Assembly: GCF_022397915.1 (NCBI RefSeq)
Contig: NZ_JAKEUO010000020.1
Span: forward strand, 18,419 to 82,418
Source: Vibrio sp. Isolate34
Lineage (GTDB): Bacteria > Pseudomonadota > Gammaproteobacteria > Enterobacterales > Vibrionaceae
Direction of reading: 5' to 3'
Length of the DNA stretch: 64,000 nt
Both the position numbers and the translations under genes were made by a program. The notes beneath the pieces are model-generated. The model saw nothing but the letters and a program-made list of their open reading frames with translations. It was not told the origin of the DNA and ran no database searches. This document shows positions 34,604 to 43,449 of the stretch, one piece after another (position 1 is the stretch's first letter; each line of letters starts with the position of its first letter).

Positions 34604-34757
34604 CTCAACACATCCATTTCTGAGGTAAGTTACATTTCAAAATTTGACTATTCATACTTAATTTTTAGCTTTATTTGATTTCTTATGCATTAAATATGAT
34701 TTAATATGTGTTTTACCGACTTATAGTTTTCCTGTCAATAGTAGAAGTGAAGATATT
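34604..34757. promoter_or_regulatory. argC-argE divergent control region with arginine-box-like motifs
   Basis: TGACTATTCATACTTAATT at 34645-34663 shares about 15 of 20 positions with a motif upstream of astC. A second element TATGCATTAAATATGATT begins at 34684. Both have the AT-rich spacing and TGNAT/ATNCA character of ArgR boxes. ArgR control of this divergent region is established in enterobacteria; here it is inferred. Confidence 0.5.
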
Positions 34758-35894
34758 ATGCAATTACCGAGTTTTCTTGAGGTCTACAAAGGCCTAATTT
34801 CCACCGACTCTATTAGTTCTACCGATCCAAGCTGGGATCATGGCAACGAAAAAGTGATCGAAAAAATAGCTCAATGGTTTAAAGACTTGGGCTTTAGCGT
34901 AGAGGTCGTGGAAGTCGAGCCCGGCAAACATAATATGGTCGCAAAGATGGGTTCTGGTGAAGGTGGCTTACTATTAGCGGGACACAGCGACACCGTTCCA
35001 TTTGATGAAGGGCGTTGGAACTTCAACCCCCACGCACTGACAGAGCACAATAATCGCTTCTACGGATTGGGCACGGCCGACATGAAAGGCTTCTTCGCTT
35101 TCGTTTATGAGGCAGCAAAGAAGATGGATTGGAGTAAACAGGCAAAGCCACTTTATGTATTGGCAACCTGTGATGAAGAGACCACCATGCTAGGTGCACG
35201 TCACTTCACGGAGAATGCACCATTTAAACCGGACTACTGCATCATTGGAGAGCCGACTAGCCTAGTGCCGATTCGCGGACACAAAGGCCACGTAGCAAAT
35301 GCAGTGCGAGTAACCGGTAAATCAGGTCACTCTTCTGATCCTGCATTAGGCGTCAACGCCATCGAGATCATGCATGAAGTGTTATTTGCATTAATGCAAC
35401 TGCGTGACAAGTTAGTCAAAGAGTACCATCACCCAGGTTTTGCGATTCCAAGCCCCACTCTTAACCTTGGCCATATTCATGGTGGCGACAGCGCTAACCG
35501 TATCTGTGGTTGTTGTGAGTTGCATTACGATGTGCGTCCTTTACCGGGTATCAGCTTAGATGGCTTGGATAACATGCTGCGCAGCGCGCTGAAAGAAGTG
35601 GAAGCAAAATGGCCGGGCAGAATTGAAATTACGCCACTGCACGAACCTATCCCGGGCTACGAGTGCCAACACGACCATCCATTTATCGGTGGCATGGAAT
35701 CCGTTTGCGAAACTGAATCGCAAACCGTGAACTACTGTACCGAGGCGCCTTTCCTTCAAGAACTTTGCCCAACCTTAGTTCTGGGACCGGGCTCAATCGA
35801 CCAAGCTCACCAACCGGATGAGTTCTTAAGCTTCGATTTTATCGATCCAACGATTGATGTTCTGAGTAAATCCATCCGTAAATATTGTTTCTAG
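34758..35894 (+). CDS. argE: Acetylornithine deacetylase
   Basis: Zn-dependent hydrolase releasing ornithine from N-acetylornithine. The 378-residue M20 peptidase fold has the first metal motif LLLAGHSDTVPFDEG (about 72-86), GTADMKGFF (about 109-117), catalytic glutamates in TCDEETTMLGA (about 141-151) and a dimerisation lid (about 180-290). ArgE alongside an ArgA activity (in ArgHA) indicates the linear rather than the recycling arginine route. The start is supported by its distance from the divergent promoter region. Confidence 0.96.
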   Translation: MQLPSFLEVYKGLISTDSISSTDPSWDHGNEKVIEKIAQWFKDLGFSVEVVEVEPGKHNMVAKMGSGEGGLLLAGHSDTVPFDEGRWNFNPHALTEHNNRFYGLGTADMKGFFAFVYEAAKKMDWSKQAKPLYVLATCDEETTMLGARHFTENAPFKPDYCIIGEPTSLVPIRGHKGHVANAVRVTGKSGHSSDPALGVNAIEIMHEVLFALMQLRDKLVKEYHHPGFAIPSPTLNLGHIHGGDSANRICGCCELHYDVRPLPGISLDGLDNMLRSALKEVEAKWPGRIEITPLHEPIPGYECQHDHPFIGGMESVCETESQTVNYCTEAPFLQELCPTLVLGPGSIDQAHQPDEFLSFDFIDPTIDVLSKSIRKYCF

Positions 35895-35922
35895 TTATTG
35901 CTACCCTTTCGATATTTTTTTA

Positions 35923-35950
35923 TAAAAGCCGCCCCAAAAGGTGGCTTTTA
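35923..35950 (+). terminator. Terminator of argE
   Basis: TAAAAGCC pairs with GGCTTTTA (one internal irregularity), with a CCAAAA-type loop and TTCTT following. Confidence 0.75.
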
Positions 35951-36151
35951 TTCTTCTATCCCTGCCAAAGCCTGATCTTGTAATTAAATTTCACTTTATT
36001 CCGAAGTCTTAGAAAATTTACTTATCCCGCATTTCGAAAACTAATAATTGCAAACTTAGAATGCTTTATTTGACTAGATACAGCAGTTTTCGCTAGATTG
36101 TGTACTTAACAAGGAACAATGGATGTAATTTTTTTACGAGGCAGGATGACA

Positions 36152-38782
36152 ATGAACGAGAAATACGCCGCTCTCAAGAGTAACGTAAGCATGCTGGGAC
36201 GCTTGCTAGGTAACACAATCCAAGATGCACATGGTGACGTTATCTTAGAGAAAGTGGAAACTATCCGTAAACTTTCCAAATCCGCCCGCGCAGGCAACAA
36301 AGCTGACCGTGACAGCCTAGTTGAAGAAATCAAAAACCTGCCGAACGAACAACTCACTCCTGTTGCTCGTGCATTTAACCAATTTCTCAACCTCACCAAC
36401 ATGGCAGAGCAGTACCACACCATCTCTCGCCACTGTGAGGAGCATGTTTGCGAACCAGACGTGCTGCAATCTCTATTTTCCAAATTAAACCAGAATGACA
36501 TCAGCAAGCTAGATGCGGCTCAAGCCGTTCGCGACCTGAACATTGAACTCGTTCTGACTGCACACCCAACAGAAATCACTCGTCGCACCATGATCAACAA
36601 GCTAGTTAAGATCAACGAGTGTCTGTCTAAATTAGAATTAAGCGACCTATCGCACAAAGAGCGCGTGAAAACCGAACGTCGCCTAGAGCAACTTATCGCT
36701 CAAGGTTGGCACTCTGACGTGATTCGTCAGCAACGCCCAACGCCACTTGATGAAGCTAAGTGGGGCTTTGCGGTTGTAGAAAACTCGCTTTGGGAAGCCG
36801 TTCCTGATTTCCTACGTGAAATGGATGGCCGACTAAAAGGCTATCTTGGTGAAGGCCTGCCGATTGATGCACGCCCGGTACACTTCTCATCTTGGATGGG
36901 CGGTGACCGCGATGGTAACCCATTCGTAACGCACACCATCACTAAAGAAGTGCTACGCCTATCTCGCTGGAAAGCTGCAGACCTTTACCTAGGTGACGTT
37001 AACGAGCTAATTACCGAACTGTCGATGACTAAGTGTAATGATGCGGTTCGTGAGTTAGCAGGTGATGAGCATGAAGCTTACCGTGCAATCTTGAAGAACC
37101 TACGCACTCTGCTGAACAACACGCTAGAAGTGCTGGATGCAAAACTGCATGACACTGAGGTTCCTAAGAAAGAAACACTACAGAACATCGAGCAACTTTG
37201 GACACCGCTTTACGCGTGTTACCAATCGCTGCACGAATGTGGCATGGGCGTAATCGCAGACGGTTCTCTGCTTGATACTCTGCGCCGCCTAAAAGCGTTC
37301 GGTGTACACCTAGTTCGTCTCGATGTTCGTCAAGAAAGTACCCGTCACTCAGATGTGCTGTCTGAACTGACTCGCTACCTAGGCATTGGCGATTACGACC
37401 AATGGAGCGAGCAAGACAAGATTGCTTTCTTAACCAATGAATTAAGCTCTAAGCGCCCATTACTTCCTCGCGATTGGGAGCCATCTGAACAGGTTAAAGA
37501 GGTTTTAGACACCTGTAAGGTCATAGCTGCTCAACCTCGTGAAGCCTTCGGTGCTTACGTAATTTCTATGGCACGTACTGCATCAGATGTACTGGCTGTT
37601 CACTTGCTACTTCAAGAATGTGGCTGCCCATACCGCATGGACGTATGTCCACTGTTCGAAACGCTAGACGACTTGAACAACTCAGAAGCAGTAATGAAAC
37701 AGCTAATGAGCATCGACTTGTACCGTGGTTTTATTCAGAACCACCAAATGGTAATGATCGGATACTCTGACTCAGCGAAAGATGCGGGCGTAATGTCTGC
37801 AGGTTGGGCTCAATACGATGCAATGGACAAGCTGGTTAAGGTTTGTGATGAAGAAGGCATTGAACTGACTCTATTCCACGGTCGTGGCGGTACGGTTGGT
37901 CGTGGTGGTGCGCCAGCGCACGCTGCTCTTCTTTCTCAGCCACCTAAGAGCTTGAAAGGCGGTTTACGTGTAACTGAGCAAGGCGAAATGATCCGCTTTA
38001 AGCTTGGCTTGCCAGATGTTGCTGTGAACAGCTTCAACCTTTACGCAAGTGCGATTCTAGAAGCGAACCTTCTGCCACCACCAGAGCCAAAACAAGAGTG
38101 GCGCGACCTAATGGAAGTGCTGTCTCAAGTGTCTTGTGAGGCCTACCGTAACGTGGTTCGTGGCGAAGAGAAATTCGTACCTTACTTCCGTCAAGCGACA
38201 CCTGAACTAGAGCTAGGCAAACTGCCTCTTGGTTCTCGCCCTGCGAAACGTAACCCGAACGGCGGCGTAGAAAGCCTACGTGCGATCCCGTGGATCTTCT
38301 CTTGGAGTCAAAACCGTTTGGTACTGCCTGCATGGTTAGGCGCTGGTGAAGCGATTCAGTACTCAGTAGACCAAGGCCATCAAGCCCTACTAGAAGAGAT
38401 GTGTCGCGAGTGGCCATTCTTCTCTACCCGTCTAGGTATGTTGGAAATGGTGTACTCGAAGTGCAACATGGAAATCGCTAAGTACTACGACCAACGTCTT
38501 GTTGACGAAGAGCTATTACCGTTAGGTGAGTTGCTGCGTGAACAGCTGCAAAAAGACATCAAAGCGGTACTGAATGTTGAGAACAACGAGAACCTAATGC
38601 AGAGCGACCCTTGGGGACTTGAGTCAATCCGCCTACGTAACATCTACGTTGAGCCACTAAACATGCTTCAAGCTGAGCTGCTTTACCGTACTCGTAAGTG
38701 TGAAACACCACCAGCAGAGCTTGAAGAAGCGCTAATGGTGACGATTGCAGGCATAGCAGCAGGCATGCGAAACACTGGTTAA
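36152..38782 (+). CDS. ppc: Phosphoenolpyruvate carboxylase
   Basis: Carboxylates PEP to oxaloacetate to refill the TCA cycle. The 876 residues show the catalytic histidine in VLTAHPTEI (about 132-140), VMIGYSDSAKDAG (about 533-545), the mobile loop FHGRGGTVGRGGAP (about 570-583) and the C-terminal RNTG. The ATG at 36152 is preceded by GAGGCAGGA at a good distance and gives the family N-terminus MNEKYAALKSNVSMLG; the longer frame at 36119 is rejected. Monocistronic. Confidence 0.98.
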   Translation: MNEKYAALKSNVSMLGRLLGNTIQDAHGDVILEKVETIRKLSKSARAGNKADRDSLVEEIKNLPNEQLTPVARAFNQFLNLTNMAEQYHTISRHCEEHVCEPDVLQSLFSKLNQNDISKLDAAQAVRDLNIELVLTAHPTEITRRTMINKLVKINECLSKLELSDLSHKERVKTERRLEQLIAQGWHSDVIRQQRPTPLDEAKWGFAVVENSLWEAVPDFLREMDGRLKGYLGEGLPIDARPVHFSSWMGGDRDGNPFVTHTITKEVLRLSRWKAADLYLGDVNELITELSMTKCNDAVRELAGDEHEAYRAILKNLRTLLNNTLEVLDAKLHDTEVPKKETLQNIEQLWTPLYACYQSLHECGMGVIADGSLLDTLRRLKAFGVHLVRLDVRQESTRHSDVLSELTRYLGIGDYDQWSEQDKIAFLTNELSSKRPLLPRDWEPSEQVKEVLDTCKVIAAQPREAFGAYVISMARTASDVLAVHLLLQECGCPYRMDVCPLFETLDDLNNSEAVMKQLMSIDLYRGFIQNHQMVMIGYSDSAKDAGVMSAGWAQYDAMDKLVKVCDEEGIELTLFHGRGGTVGRGGAPAHAALLSQPPKSLKGGLRVTEQGEMIRFKLGLPDVAVNSFNLYASAILEANLLPPPEPKQEWRDLMEVLSQVSCEAYRNVVRGEEKFVPYFRQATPELELGKLPLGSRPAKRNPNGGVESLRAIPWIFSWSQNRLVLPAWLGAGEAIQYSVDQGHQALLEEMCREWPFFSTRLGMLEMVYSKCNMEIAKYYDQRLVDEELLPLGELLREQLQKDIKAVLNVENNENLMQSDPWGLESIRLRNIYVEPLNMLQAELLYRTRKCETPPAELEEALMVTIAGIAAGMRNTG

Positions 38783-38808
38783 TTAGTGATTCCTGCTATA
38801 AAATAGAC

Positions 38809-38836
38809 AAAAGGTCGCCCAGTGTGACCTTTTTAT
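38809..38836 (+). terminator. Terminator of ppc
   Basis: AAAGGTC/GACCTTT stem with a nine-base loop, followed by TTTATTT. Confidence 0.75.
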
Positions 38837-39130
38837 TTCATAAAATAAGCAATGCTGAGTTTTTTGTCAGTTTTTTGGGTTATTTTGTCCATGTATTCTA
38901 CTTTATGCTTATTATTTAGATATACTACTGCTCCGCTGCGGAAGCACTCCAAAAAATAATCTGCAGCATCTTGACCAATAAACTGGTCAACCTAGGTGAT
39001 AAACGGCTTTGTAAGGTGACATAACCAACCGATGAGTTGGTGCTACTTAGACATAACCAATATAACGTGCCATTAGAAGCACACTTGTTGTTTAAGTATT
39101 TATTTACTGTTTACCATTTGGATTTCAGAC
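38837..39130 (+). promoter_or_regulatory. aphA promoter and leader region
   Basis: About 290 bp without a gene. Two inverted repeats lie in the likely 5' leader: TTGACCA (38971-38977) with TGGTCAA (38984-38990), and ACCAAC (39024-39029) with GTTGGT (39036-39041). No good ribosome binding site precedes the ATG. In V. cholerae and V. harveyi the Qrr small RNAs pair with the aphA leader and activate its translation; such pairing is likely here, but I cannot define the exact site. Confidence 0.5.
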
Positions 39131-39670
39131 ATGTCATTACCACACGTAATTCTAACCGTTTTAAGTACACGCGATGCTACTGGTTACGATATCACAAAAG
39201 AATTCTCCGCAAGCATTGGTTACTTCTGGAAAGCTAGCCACCAACAAGTTTACCGCGAGCTAAATAAAATGGCTCAGAACGACCAGGTAACTTGCGTGCT
39301 TGAGCCTCAAGAAGGCAAACCTGATCGTAAAGTTTACTCTATCACTGATGCTGGCCGTGGCGCGCTAGGTGAATGGTTTGAACAACCAACTGCACACCCA
39401 ACCGTTCGTGACGAGTTCTCAGCTAAGCTAATGGCTTGCGCTGTACAACCTTCTGACGCTTACCGTGTACAACTTGCTGAGCTAGTAGAAGAGTCTCGCA
39501 AACTGGTTTCTCACTACCGTGAAATCGAAGCGGCTTACTACGCAACGCCATCAACACTAGACAAGCAAGCACGCCTTGAGCGTCTTACTCTTCGTCGTAA
39601 CCTACTTATCCGTGAAGCATGGATTGTATGGGCTGAAGAAGTACTGCTTGAACTTGGCGCTCTTGCTTAA
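39131..39670 (+). CDS. aphA: Quorum-sensing/virulence regulator AphA (PadR family)
   Basis: Master regulator at low cell density in vibrios, opposing LuxR/HapR and, in V. cholerae, activating tcpPH. The 179 residues equal the V. cholerae length and are nearly identical in the winged-helix part (MSLPHVILTVLSTRDATGYD; KASHQQVYRELNKM, about 34-47; KPDRKVYSITDAGR, about 62-75). The C-terminal antiparallel coiled-coil dimer domain (about 95-179) ends VLLELGALA. It lies downstream of ppc, as in other vibrios. The stop codon runs directly into a tandem heptamer repeat, leaving the protein intact. Confidence 0.97.
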   Translation: MSLPHVILTVLSTRDATGYDITKEFSASIGYFWKASHQQVYRELNKMAQNDQVTCVLEPQEGKPDRKVYSITDAGRGALGEWFEQPTAHPTVRDEFSAKLMACAVQPSDAYRVQLAELVEESRKLVSHYREIEAAYYATPSTLDKQARLERLTLRRNLLIREAWIVWAEEVLLELGALA

Positions 39671-39747
39671 GCTAGAAGCTAGAAGCTAGAAGCTAGAAGC
39701 TAGAAGCTAGAAGCTAGAAGCTAGAAGCTAGAAGCTAGAAGCTAGAA
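39671..39747. repeat. Tandem repeat, 11 perfect copies of GCTAGAA
   Basis: Seventy-seven bases consist of eleven identical heptamers, beginning with the first base after the aphA stop codon and ending just before its terminator. The units are uninterrupted and identical, a sign of recent slippage expansion. Being in the 3' untranslated region, copy changes cannot shift the aphA reading frame but could alter mRNA stability or the 3' end. Confidence 0.97.
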
Positions 39748-39751
39748 AAGC

Positions 39752-39786
39752 AAAAGGCTTGAACTCTTAGAGTCCAAGCCTTTTTT
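39752..39786. terminator. Terminator shared by aphA and metF
   Basis: AAAAGGCTTG pairs with CAAGCCTTTT, extended by GAACTC/GAGTCC with one mismatch, then TT. It lies between convergent genes and can serve both. Confidence 0.88.
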
Positions 39787-39859
39787 GTATCTATAGGATT
39801 TGAAATTTTACAGCCAGAGGCTTTTTACAAGCGCTTAGGCTTTACTTCTTAGACTTTAC

Positions 39860-40759
39860 TTAAAGCGCAGCGACTTGCGGACGAACACCTAATGTGTGGC
39901 AAAGTGCGTAAGTCATTTCTGCACGGTTTAGCGTGTAGAAGTGGAAGTCTTTCACACCTTCGCGGCTCAGTGTACGAACCATATCAATCGCTTGGCTAGC
40001 ACCAACAAGCTGGCGAGTCGTTGGATCATCATCCAAACCTTCAAACTGCTTCGCCATCCAGCCTGGTACTTTTACGTTGTTCATCGCAGCAAAGCGAGAC
40101 GCTTGCTTGAAGTTAGAAACCGGTAGGATGCCCGGTACAATCTCAACATCCACACCTGCCGCCACACAGCGGTCACGAAAGCGTAGGTAGCTCTCTACAT
40201 CAAAGAAGAACTGAGTGATGGCACGGTTAGCACCGGCATCCACTTTACGTTTTAGGTTAATAAGATCCGATTGAGCGCTTTTTGCTTCAGGGTGAACCTC
40301 TGGGAATGCCGCCACTGAGATATCAAAGTCGTGACGAGATTTTAGTAGCTCAACTAGGTCAGATGCGTACATCTCTGGCGCGCCGCCGCCTGCTGGAATA
40401 TCACCACGCAGCGCAACAATGCTCTCGATACCATTCGCCCAGTAATCGTCGGCGATCTGAATCAGCTCTTCACGGCTCGCATCAATACACGTTAGGTGTG
40501 GCGCTGCGACTAGACCTGTTTGGTTTTTGATTTCTTTAATGATTGAGTGGGTACGATCACGTTCACCCGAGTTTGCACCGTAGGTTACTGATACAAATTT
40601 TGGCTGAAGTGTTTTAAGACGGTGAACAGAATTCCACAGGGTCTCTTCCATCTTCTCACTGCTTGGTGGAAAAAACTCAAATGACACATTGATGTTGTCA
40701 GAAAGCTCAGCGATATTCTGATTTAAAGCGTCGATATGACTAGCGTGTGTGTATCCCAT
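39860..40759 (-). CDS. metF: 5,10-methylenetetrahydrofolate reductase
   Basis: FAD enzyme producing 5-methyltetrahydrofolate, the methyl donor for methionine. The 299 residues (E. coli 296) show VSFEFFPPSSEKME near residue 25, VTYGANSGERDRT (about 58-70), ALRGDIPAG (about 117-125) and FFFDVESYLRFRD (about 188-200). The upstream region carries tandem met boxes, so repression by MetJ with S-adenosylmethionine is expected. It stands apart from metL-metB but in the same block. Confidence 0.97.
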   Translation of the reverse strand: MGYTHASHIDALNQNIAELSDNINVSFEFFPPSSEKMEETLWNSVHRLKTLQPKFVSVTYGANSGERDRTHSIIKEIKNQTGLVAAPHLTCIDASREELIQIADDYWANGIESIVALRGDIPAGGGAPEMYASDLVELLKSRHDFDISVAAFPEVHPEAKSAQSDLINLKRKVDAGANRAITQFFFDVESYLRFRDRCVAAGVDVEIVPGILPVSNFKQASRFAAMNNVKVPGWMAKQFEGLDDDPTTRQLVGASQAIDMVRTLSREGVKDFHFYTLNRAEMTYALCHTLGVRPQVAAL

Positions 40760-40808
40760 CTTACTCTCCCTGTGGCAAAAGCGACCACTAAAATCTCAAA
40801 TCCTTAAA

Positions 40809-40832
40809 CGACGTTTAGACGTCTATATGTCT
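40809..40832. promoter_or_regulatory. Tandem met boxes (MetJ operator) upstream of metF
   Basis: The perfect 8-base box AGACGTCT (40817-40824) is followed by ATATGTCT (40825-40832) and preceded by a box matching 6 of 8 at 40809-40816. The 16-base core is identical to that upstream of metB. Confidence 0.85.
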
Positions 40833-40945
40833 GTAGGATGTATTGAATACGATTTAATGTCAACAGATCCATTGTGAATTTTTCTCAAGTAGATCGTGAG
40901 TAAAACTCAAGTAGTTAGATGACTCGCAAAGCAGAAATAATGTAG

Positions 40946-40981
40946 AAAAAAGGCTGAAAAACACATCGTGCTTTCAGCCTT
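40946..40981 (-). terminator. Terminator of metL
   Basis: AAGGCTGAAA pairs with TTTCAGCCTT around a 12-base loop; a T run follows on the minus strand. Confidence 0.85.
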
Positions 40982-41035
40982 ATTTATCTTAGTGAATAGT
41001 ATGCCATTTAGACGCTAAACCAACCGATCTGAGTA

Positions 41036-43447
41036 TCAGAACAAACTAGACATTCTGTTTAGGTCTGATTGAATTGCACCTGCCGTTACTTCACGACCTG
41101 CACCCGGGCCACGAATAACCAATGGATTATCTTTGTACCACTTGCTCTCAATCGCAAAGATATTATCGCAAGGCAGCAAGTTCGCTAGGGCGTGTTCTTT
41201 AGATAGGGCTTCAACGCCTACGGTTGCCTTACCATTCTTCTCTAAACGCGCAACGTAACGCAGAACCTTTTGTTGAGAGTGCGCTTTCTCTAAACGTTCA
41301 GCTAACTCTTCACTCAGTACAGAAGCCTTATCAAAGAAGTCATCTACCGACAGGTCTTGCAACTCTTCAGGTACCAATGATTCCACTTTTACGTTTTCAG
41401 GCTCGATGTCCAAGCCCGATTCACGCGCCAGAATCACCAGCTTACGCATCACGTCTGAACCATCTAGGTCAGCACGAGGGTCAGGTTCAGTCAGGCCTTG
41501 TTGCCATGCTAAGTCGACCAACTCACTGAACGGCACGGTGCCATCAAACTGTTGGAACAACCAAGACAACGTGCCCGAAAAAATACCAGACAACGCAATG
41601 ATGTCATCGCCACTTTCACGCAAGTCACGTACCGTGTGGTTAATCGGCAAACCTGCACCAACGGTCGCGTTGTACAACCAATGACGGCTGATCTTCGCGA
41701 AGGCATCTTGTACCTGATGGTAATACTCGCTTGATGCAGAGCCTGCCACCTTGTTCGCCGAAATCAGGTGAATACCTTGTTGGGCGATTTGCAGATATTT
41801 TGCTGCAAGTACCGGGCTCGCAGTCACATCCAGAACCACGGCTTCATCGTAACCCTGAATAGAGCCCAAACGCTCTAACCAGTCGTTACCATTGTTGGCA
41901 ATCGCTTCGTCGTCAAAGCGCTTACCTACCGAAGTCGCATCAATACCTTGGTCATCGAACCAATAGGTTTGGCTATCAACCACGGCAACCAATTCAAAGT
42001 TCATTCCACGACGTTTTTCGAGTTCCGCTTTTTGCTCAGCAAACAGGCTCAACCAGCTTGAACCAATGTTGCCCTTACCACATAAAGCAATCGCAACACG
42101 CTTCTGCGCTTGGAATAGTTGAGAGTGAATGCCTTTCACTAGGCTTGATGTTTCACTCTTGCGAATCACTGCCACTAAGCTCAAGCCAGAGTTAGCTTCT
42201 GAGATGAATTCAACCGGCGAGCTCTTAAGCTGTTGGTAGAAACCGTAACAGTGGTTCGGATTCTTAGTCACGCCAGCACCCACGGCAGCAATCAAAGAGA
42301 AACCCTCTTTAAGCTTAATCTCAGCTTCAATCGCGTGGTCTTGTAGATATTCTAAAGCGCCACCAGCGATCTCTTCTGTATAAGCAAGACGCAGGCAGTG
42401 TTGATCCGGTTCAAGCTCATAAGCAAGCGGCTCAAGTTGAGCACGCTTAAGCCCTTCAAGCACTTCACTCTCTAGACGGTCAAAATCATGGCCGTGACCA
42501 AACGTCAGCTGTACGATAAGCACTTCATCTAAAGAGGTAATGATTTTCGCGCCACGACCCGATGCCAGTACACGTTCTATCTGTGTAGAGCCCGCCTCTG
42601 GCTGATAGCTACAGCGTAAGCTTAAGTCCATAGCACTTTGAGCTACAGGCTGTAGCGTTCGGCTGTGAAGCACTGGAGCCGCTAAACGAGCTAACTCACT
42701 CGCTTCATCAAGGCGAAGCAGAGGTAGTAAGCATGCATCCGAAACCAAACGAGGGTCAGCGCTGTATACACCAGCTACATCACTCCAAATTGTTACGCGT
42801 TCAACCTCAGCCAAAGCACCAATCACAGTTGCAGAGTAATCCGAACCGTTACGGCCAAGTAGTACCGTTTCACCTTCAGTGTTTTGAGCCATAAAGCCAG
42901 TAATCACGACGCGGCAATGTGCATGCTGCGCCAAGGCTTCTTTAATCAGAGGATAAGAACGTGCGCGGTCAACTTCAGGTTGAGCACCTACTTCTGCACG
43001 CAAAAAGGCCCGTGCATCTTGAGCTACCGCTTGTAAATCATGTTGGCACAACAAAGCGGCTAATAGACGTGAAGACCAAACCTCACCATGTCCTAGTACT
43101 TGTGCTTTTTGCGCTTCGCTTAAAGGAGCCATTAGCTCACCCAAAGCGGTAAATTCTTGTTGAATGGTGGCCGTTAGCTGAGCCGCAGACTCACCTTCAA
43201 GCAGCGCTTCAATCAGCTCAAGTTGGAACTGACGAAGTGCTTGCAAACATTCATGGGCGATACGACCATCTTTGTCGAGCGCTTCAACAAACTCAATCAA
43301 GCGGTTAGTTGTTTTACCCGCTGCCGATACCACGACCAAGTCAGTGGCTGATGAGTATTCTCTAAGAATGTTGACCACGCGCTGGTAACACTCAGGATTC
43401 GCTAAGCTGCTGCCACCAAATTTATGTAGCTGGCGAAAGGTTGCCAT
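41036..43447 (-). CDS. metL: Bifunctional aspartokinase II/homoserine dehydrogenase II
   Basis: Catalyses the first and third steps of the aspartate pathway toward methionine. The 803 residues (E. coli 810) have an N-terminal kinase with KFGGSSLANPE (about 8-18), GRNGSDYSATV (about 200-210) and a linker ACT-like region (about 305-450). The homoserine dehydrogenase starts at VAIALCGKGNIGSSWL (about 450-465), with the catalytic region SANKVAGSAS and GTLSWLF. It lies 2 bp after metB, so translation is probably coupled. MetL rather than ThrA follows from the metB partnership. Confidence 0.97.
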   Translation of the reverse strand: MATFRQLHKFGGSSLANPECYQRVVNILREYSSATDLVVVSAAGKTTNRLIEFVEALDKDGRIAHECLQALRQFQLELIEALLEGESAAQLTATIQQEFTALGELMAPLSEAQKAQVLGHGEVWSSRLLAALLCQHDLQAVAQDARAFLRAEVGAQPEVDRARSYPLIKEALAQHAHCRVVITGFMAQNTEGETVLLGRNGSDYSATVIGALAEVERVTIWSDVAGVYSADPRLVSDACLLPLLRLDEASELARLAAPVLHSRTLQPVAQSAMDLSLRCSYQPEAGSTQIERVLASGRGAKIITSLDEVLIVQLTFGHGHDFDRLESEVLEGLKRAQLEPLAYELEPDQHCLRLAYTEEIAGGALEYLQDHAIEAEIKLKEGFSLIAAVGAGVTKNPNHCYGFYQQLKSSPVEFISEANSGLSLVAVIRKSETSSLVKGIHSQLFQAQKRVAIALCGKGNIGSSWLSLFAEQKAELEKRRGMNFELVAVVDSQTYWFDDQGIDATSVGKRFDDEAIANNGNDWLERLGSIQGYDEAVVLDVTASPVLAAKYLQIAQQGIHLISANKVAGSASSEYYHQVQDAFAKISRHWLYNATVGAGLPINHTVRDLRESGDDIIALSGIFSGTLSWLFQQFDGTVPFSELVDLAWQQGLTEPDPRADLDGSDVMRKLVILARESGLDIEPENVKVESLVPEELQDLSVDDFFDKASVLSEELAERLEKAHSQQKVLRYVARLEKNGKATVGVEALSKEHALANLLPCDNIFAIESKWYKDNPLVIRGPGAGREVTAGAIQSDLNRMSSLF

Positions 43448-43449
43448 TA

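Noticed and set aside
38971..38990. Inverted repeat upstream of aphA as a LuxR/HapR binding site
   Set aside because: The sequence does not resemble the AT-rich LuxR/HapR consensus; it was kept only as a leader inverted repeat.
39671..39747. Possible CRISPR-like array after aphA
   Set aside because: The repeat unit is only seven bases with no spacers; it is a simple tandem repeat.
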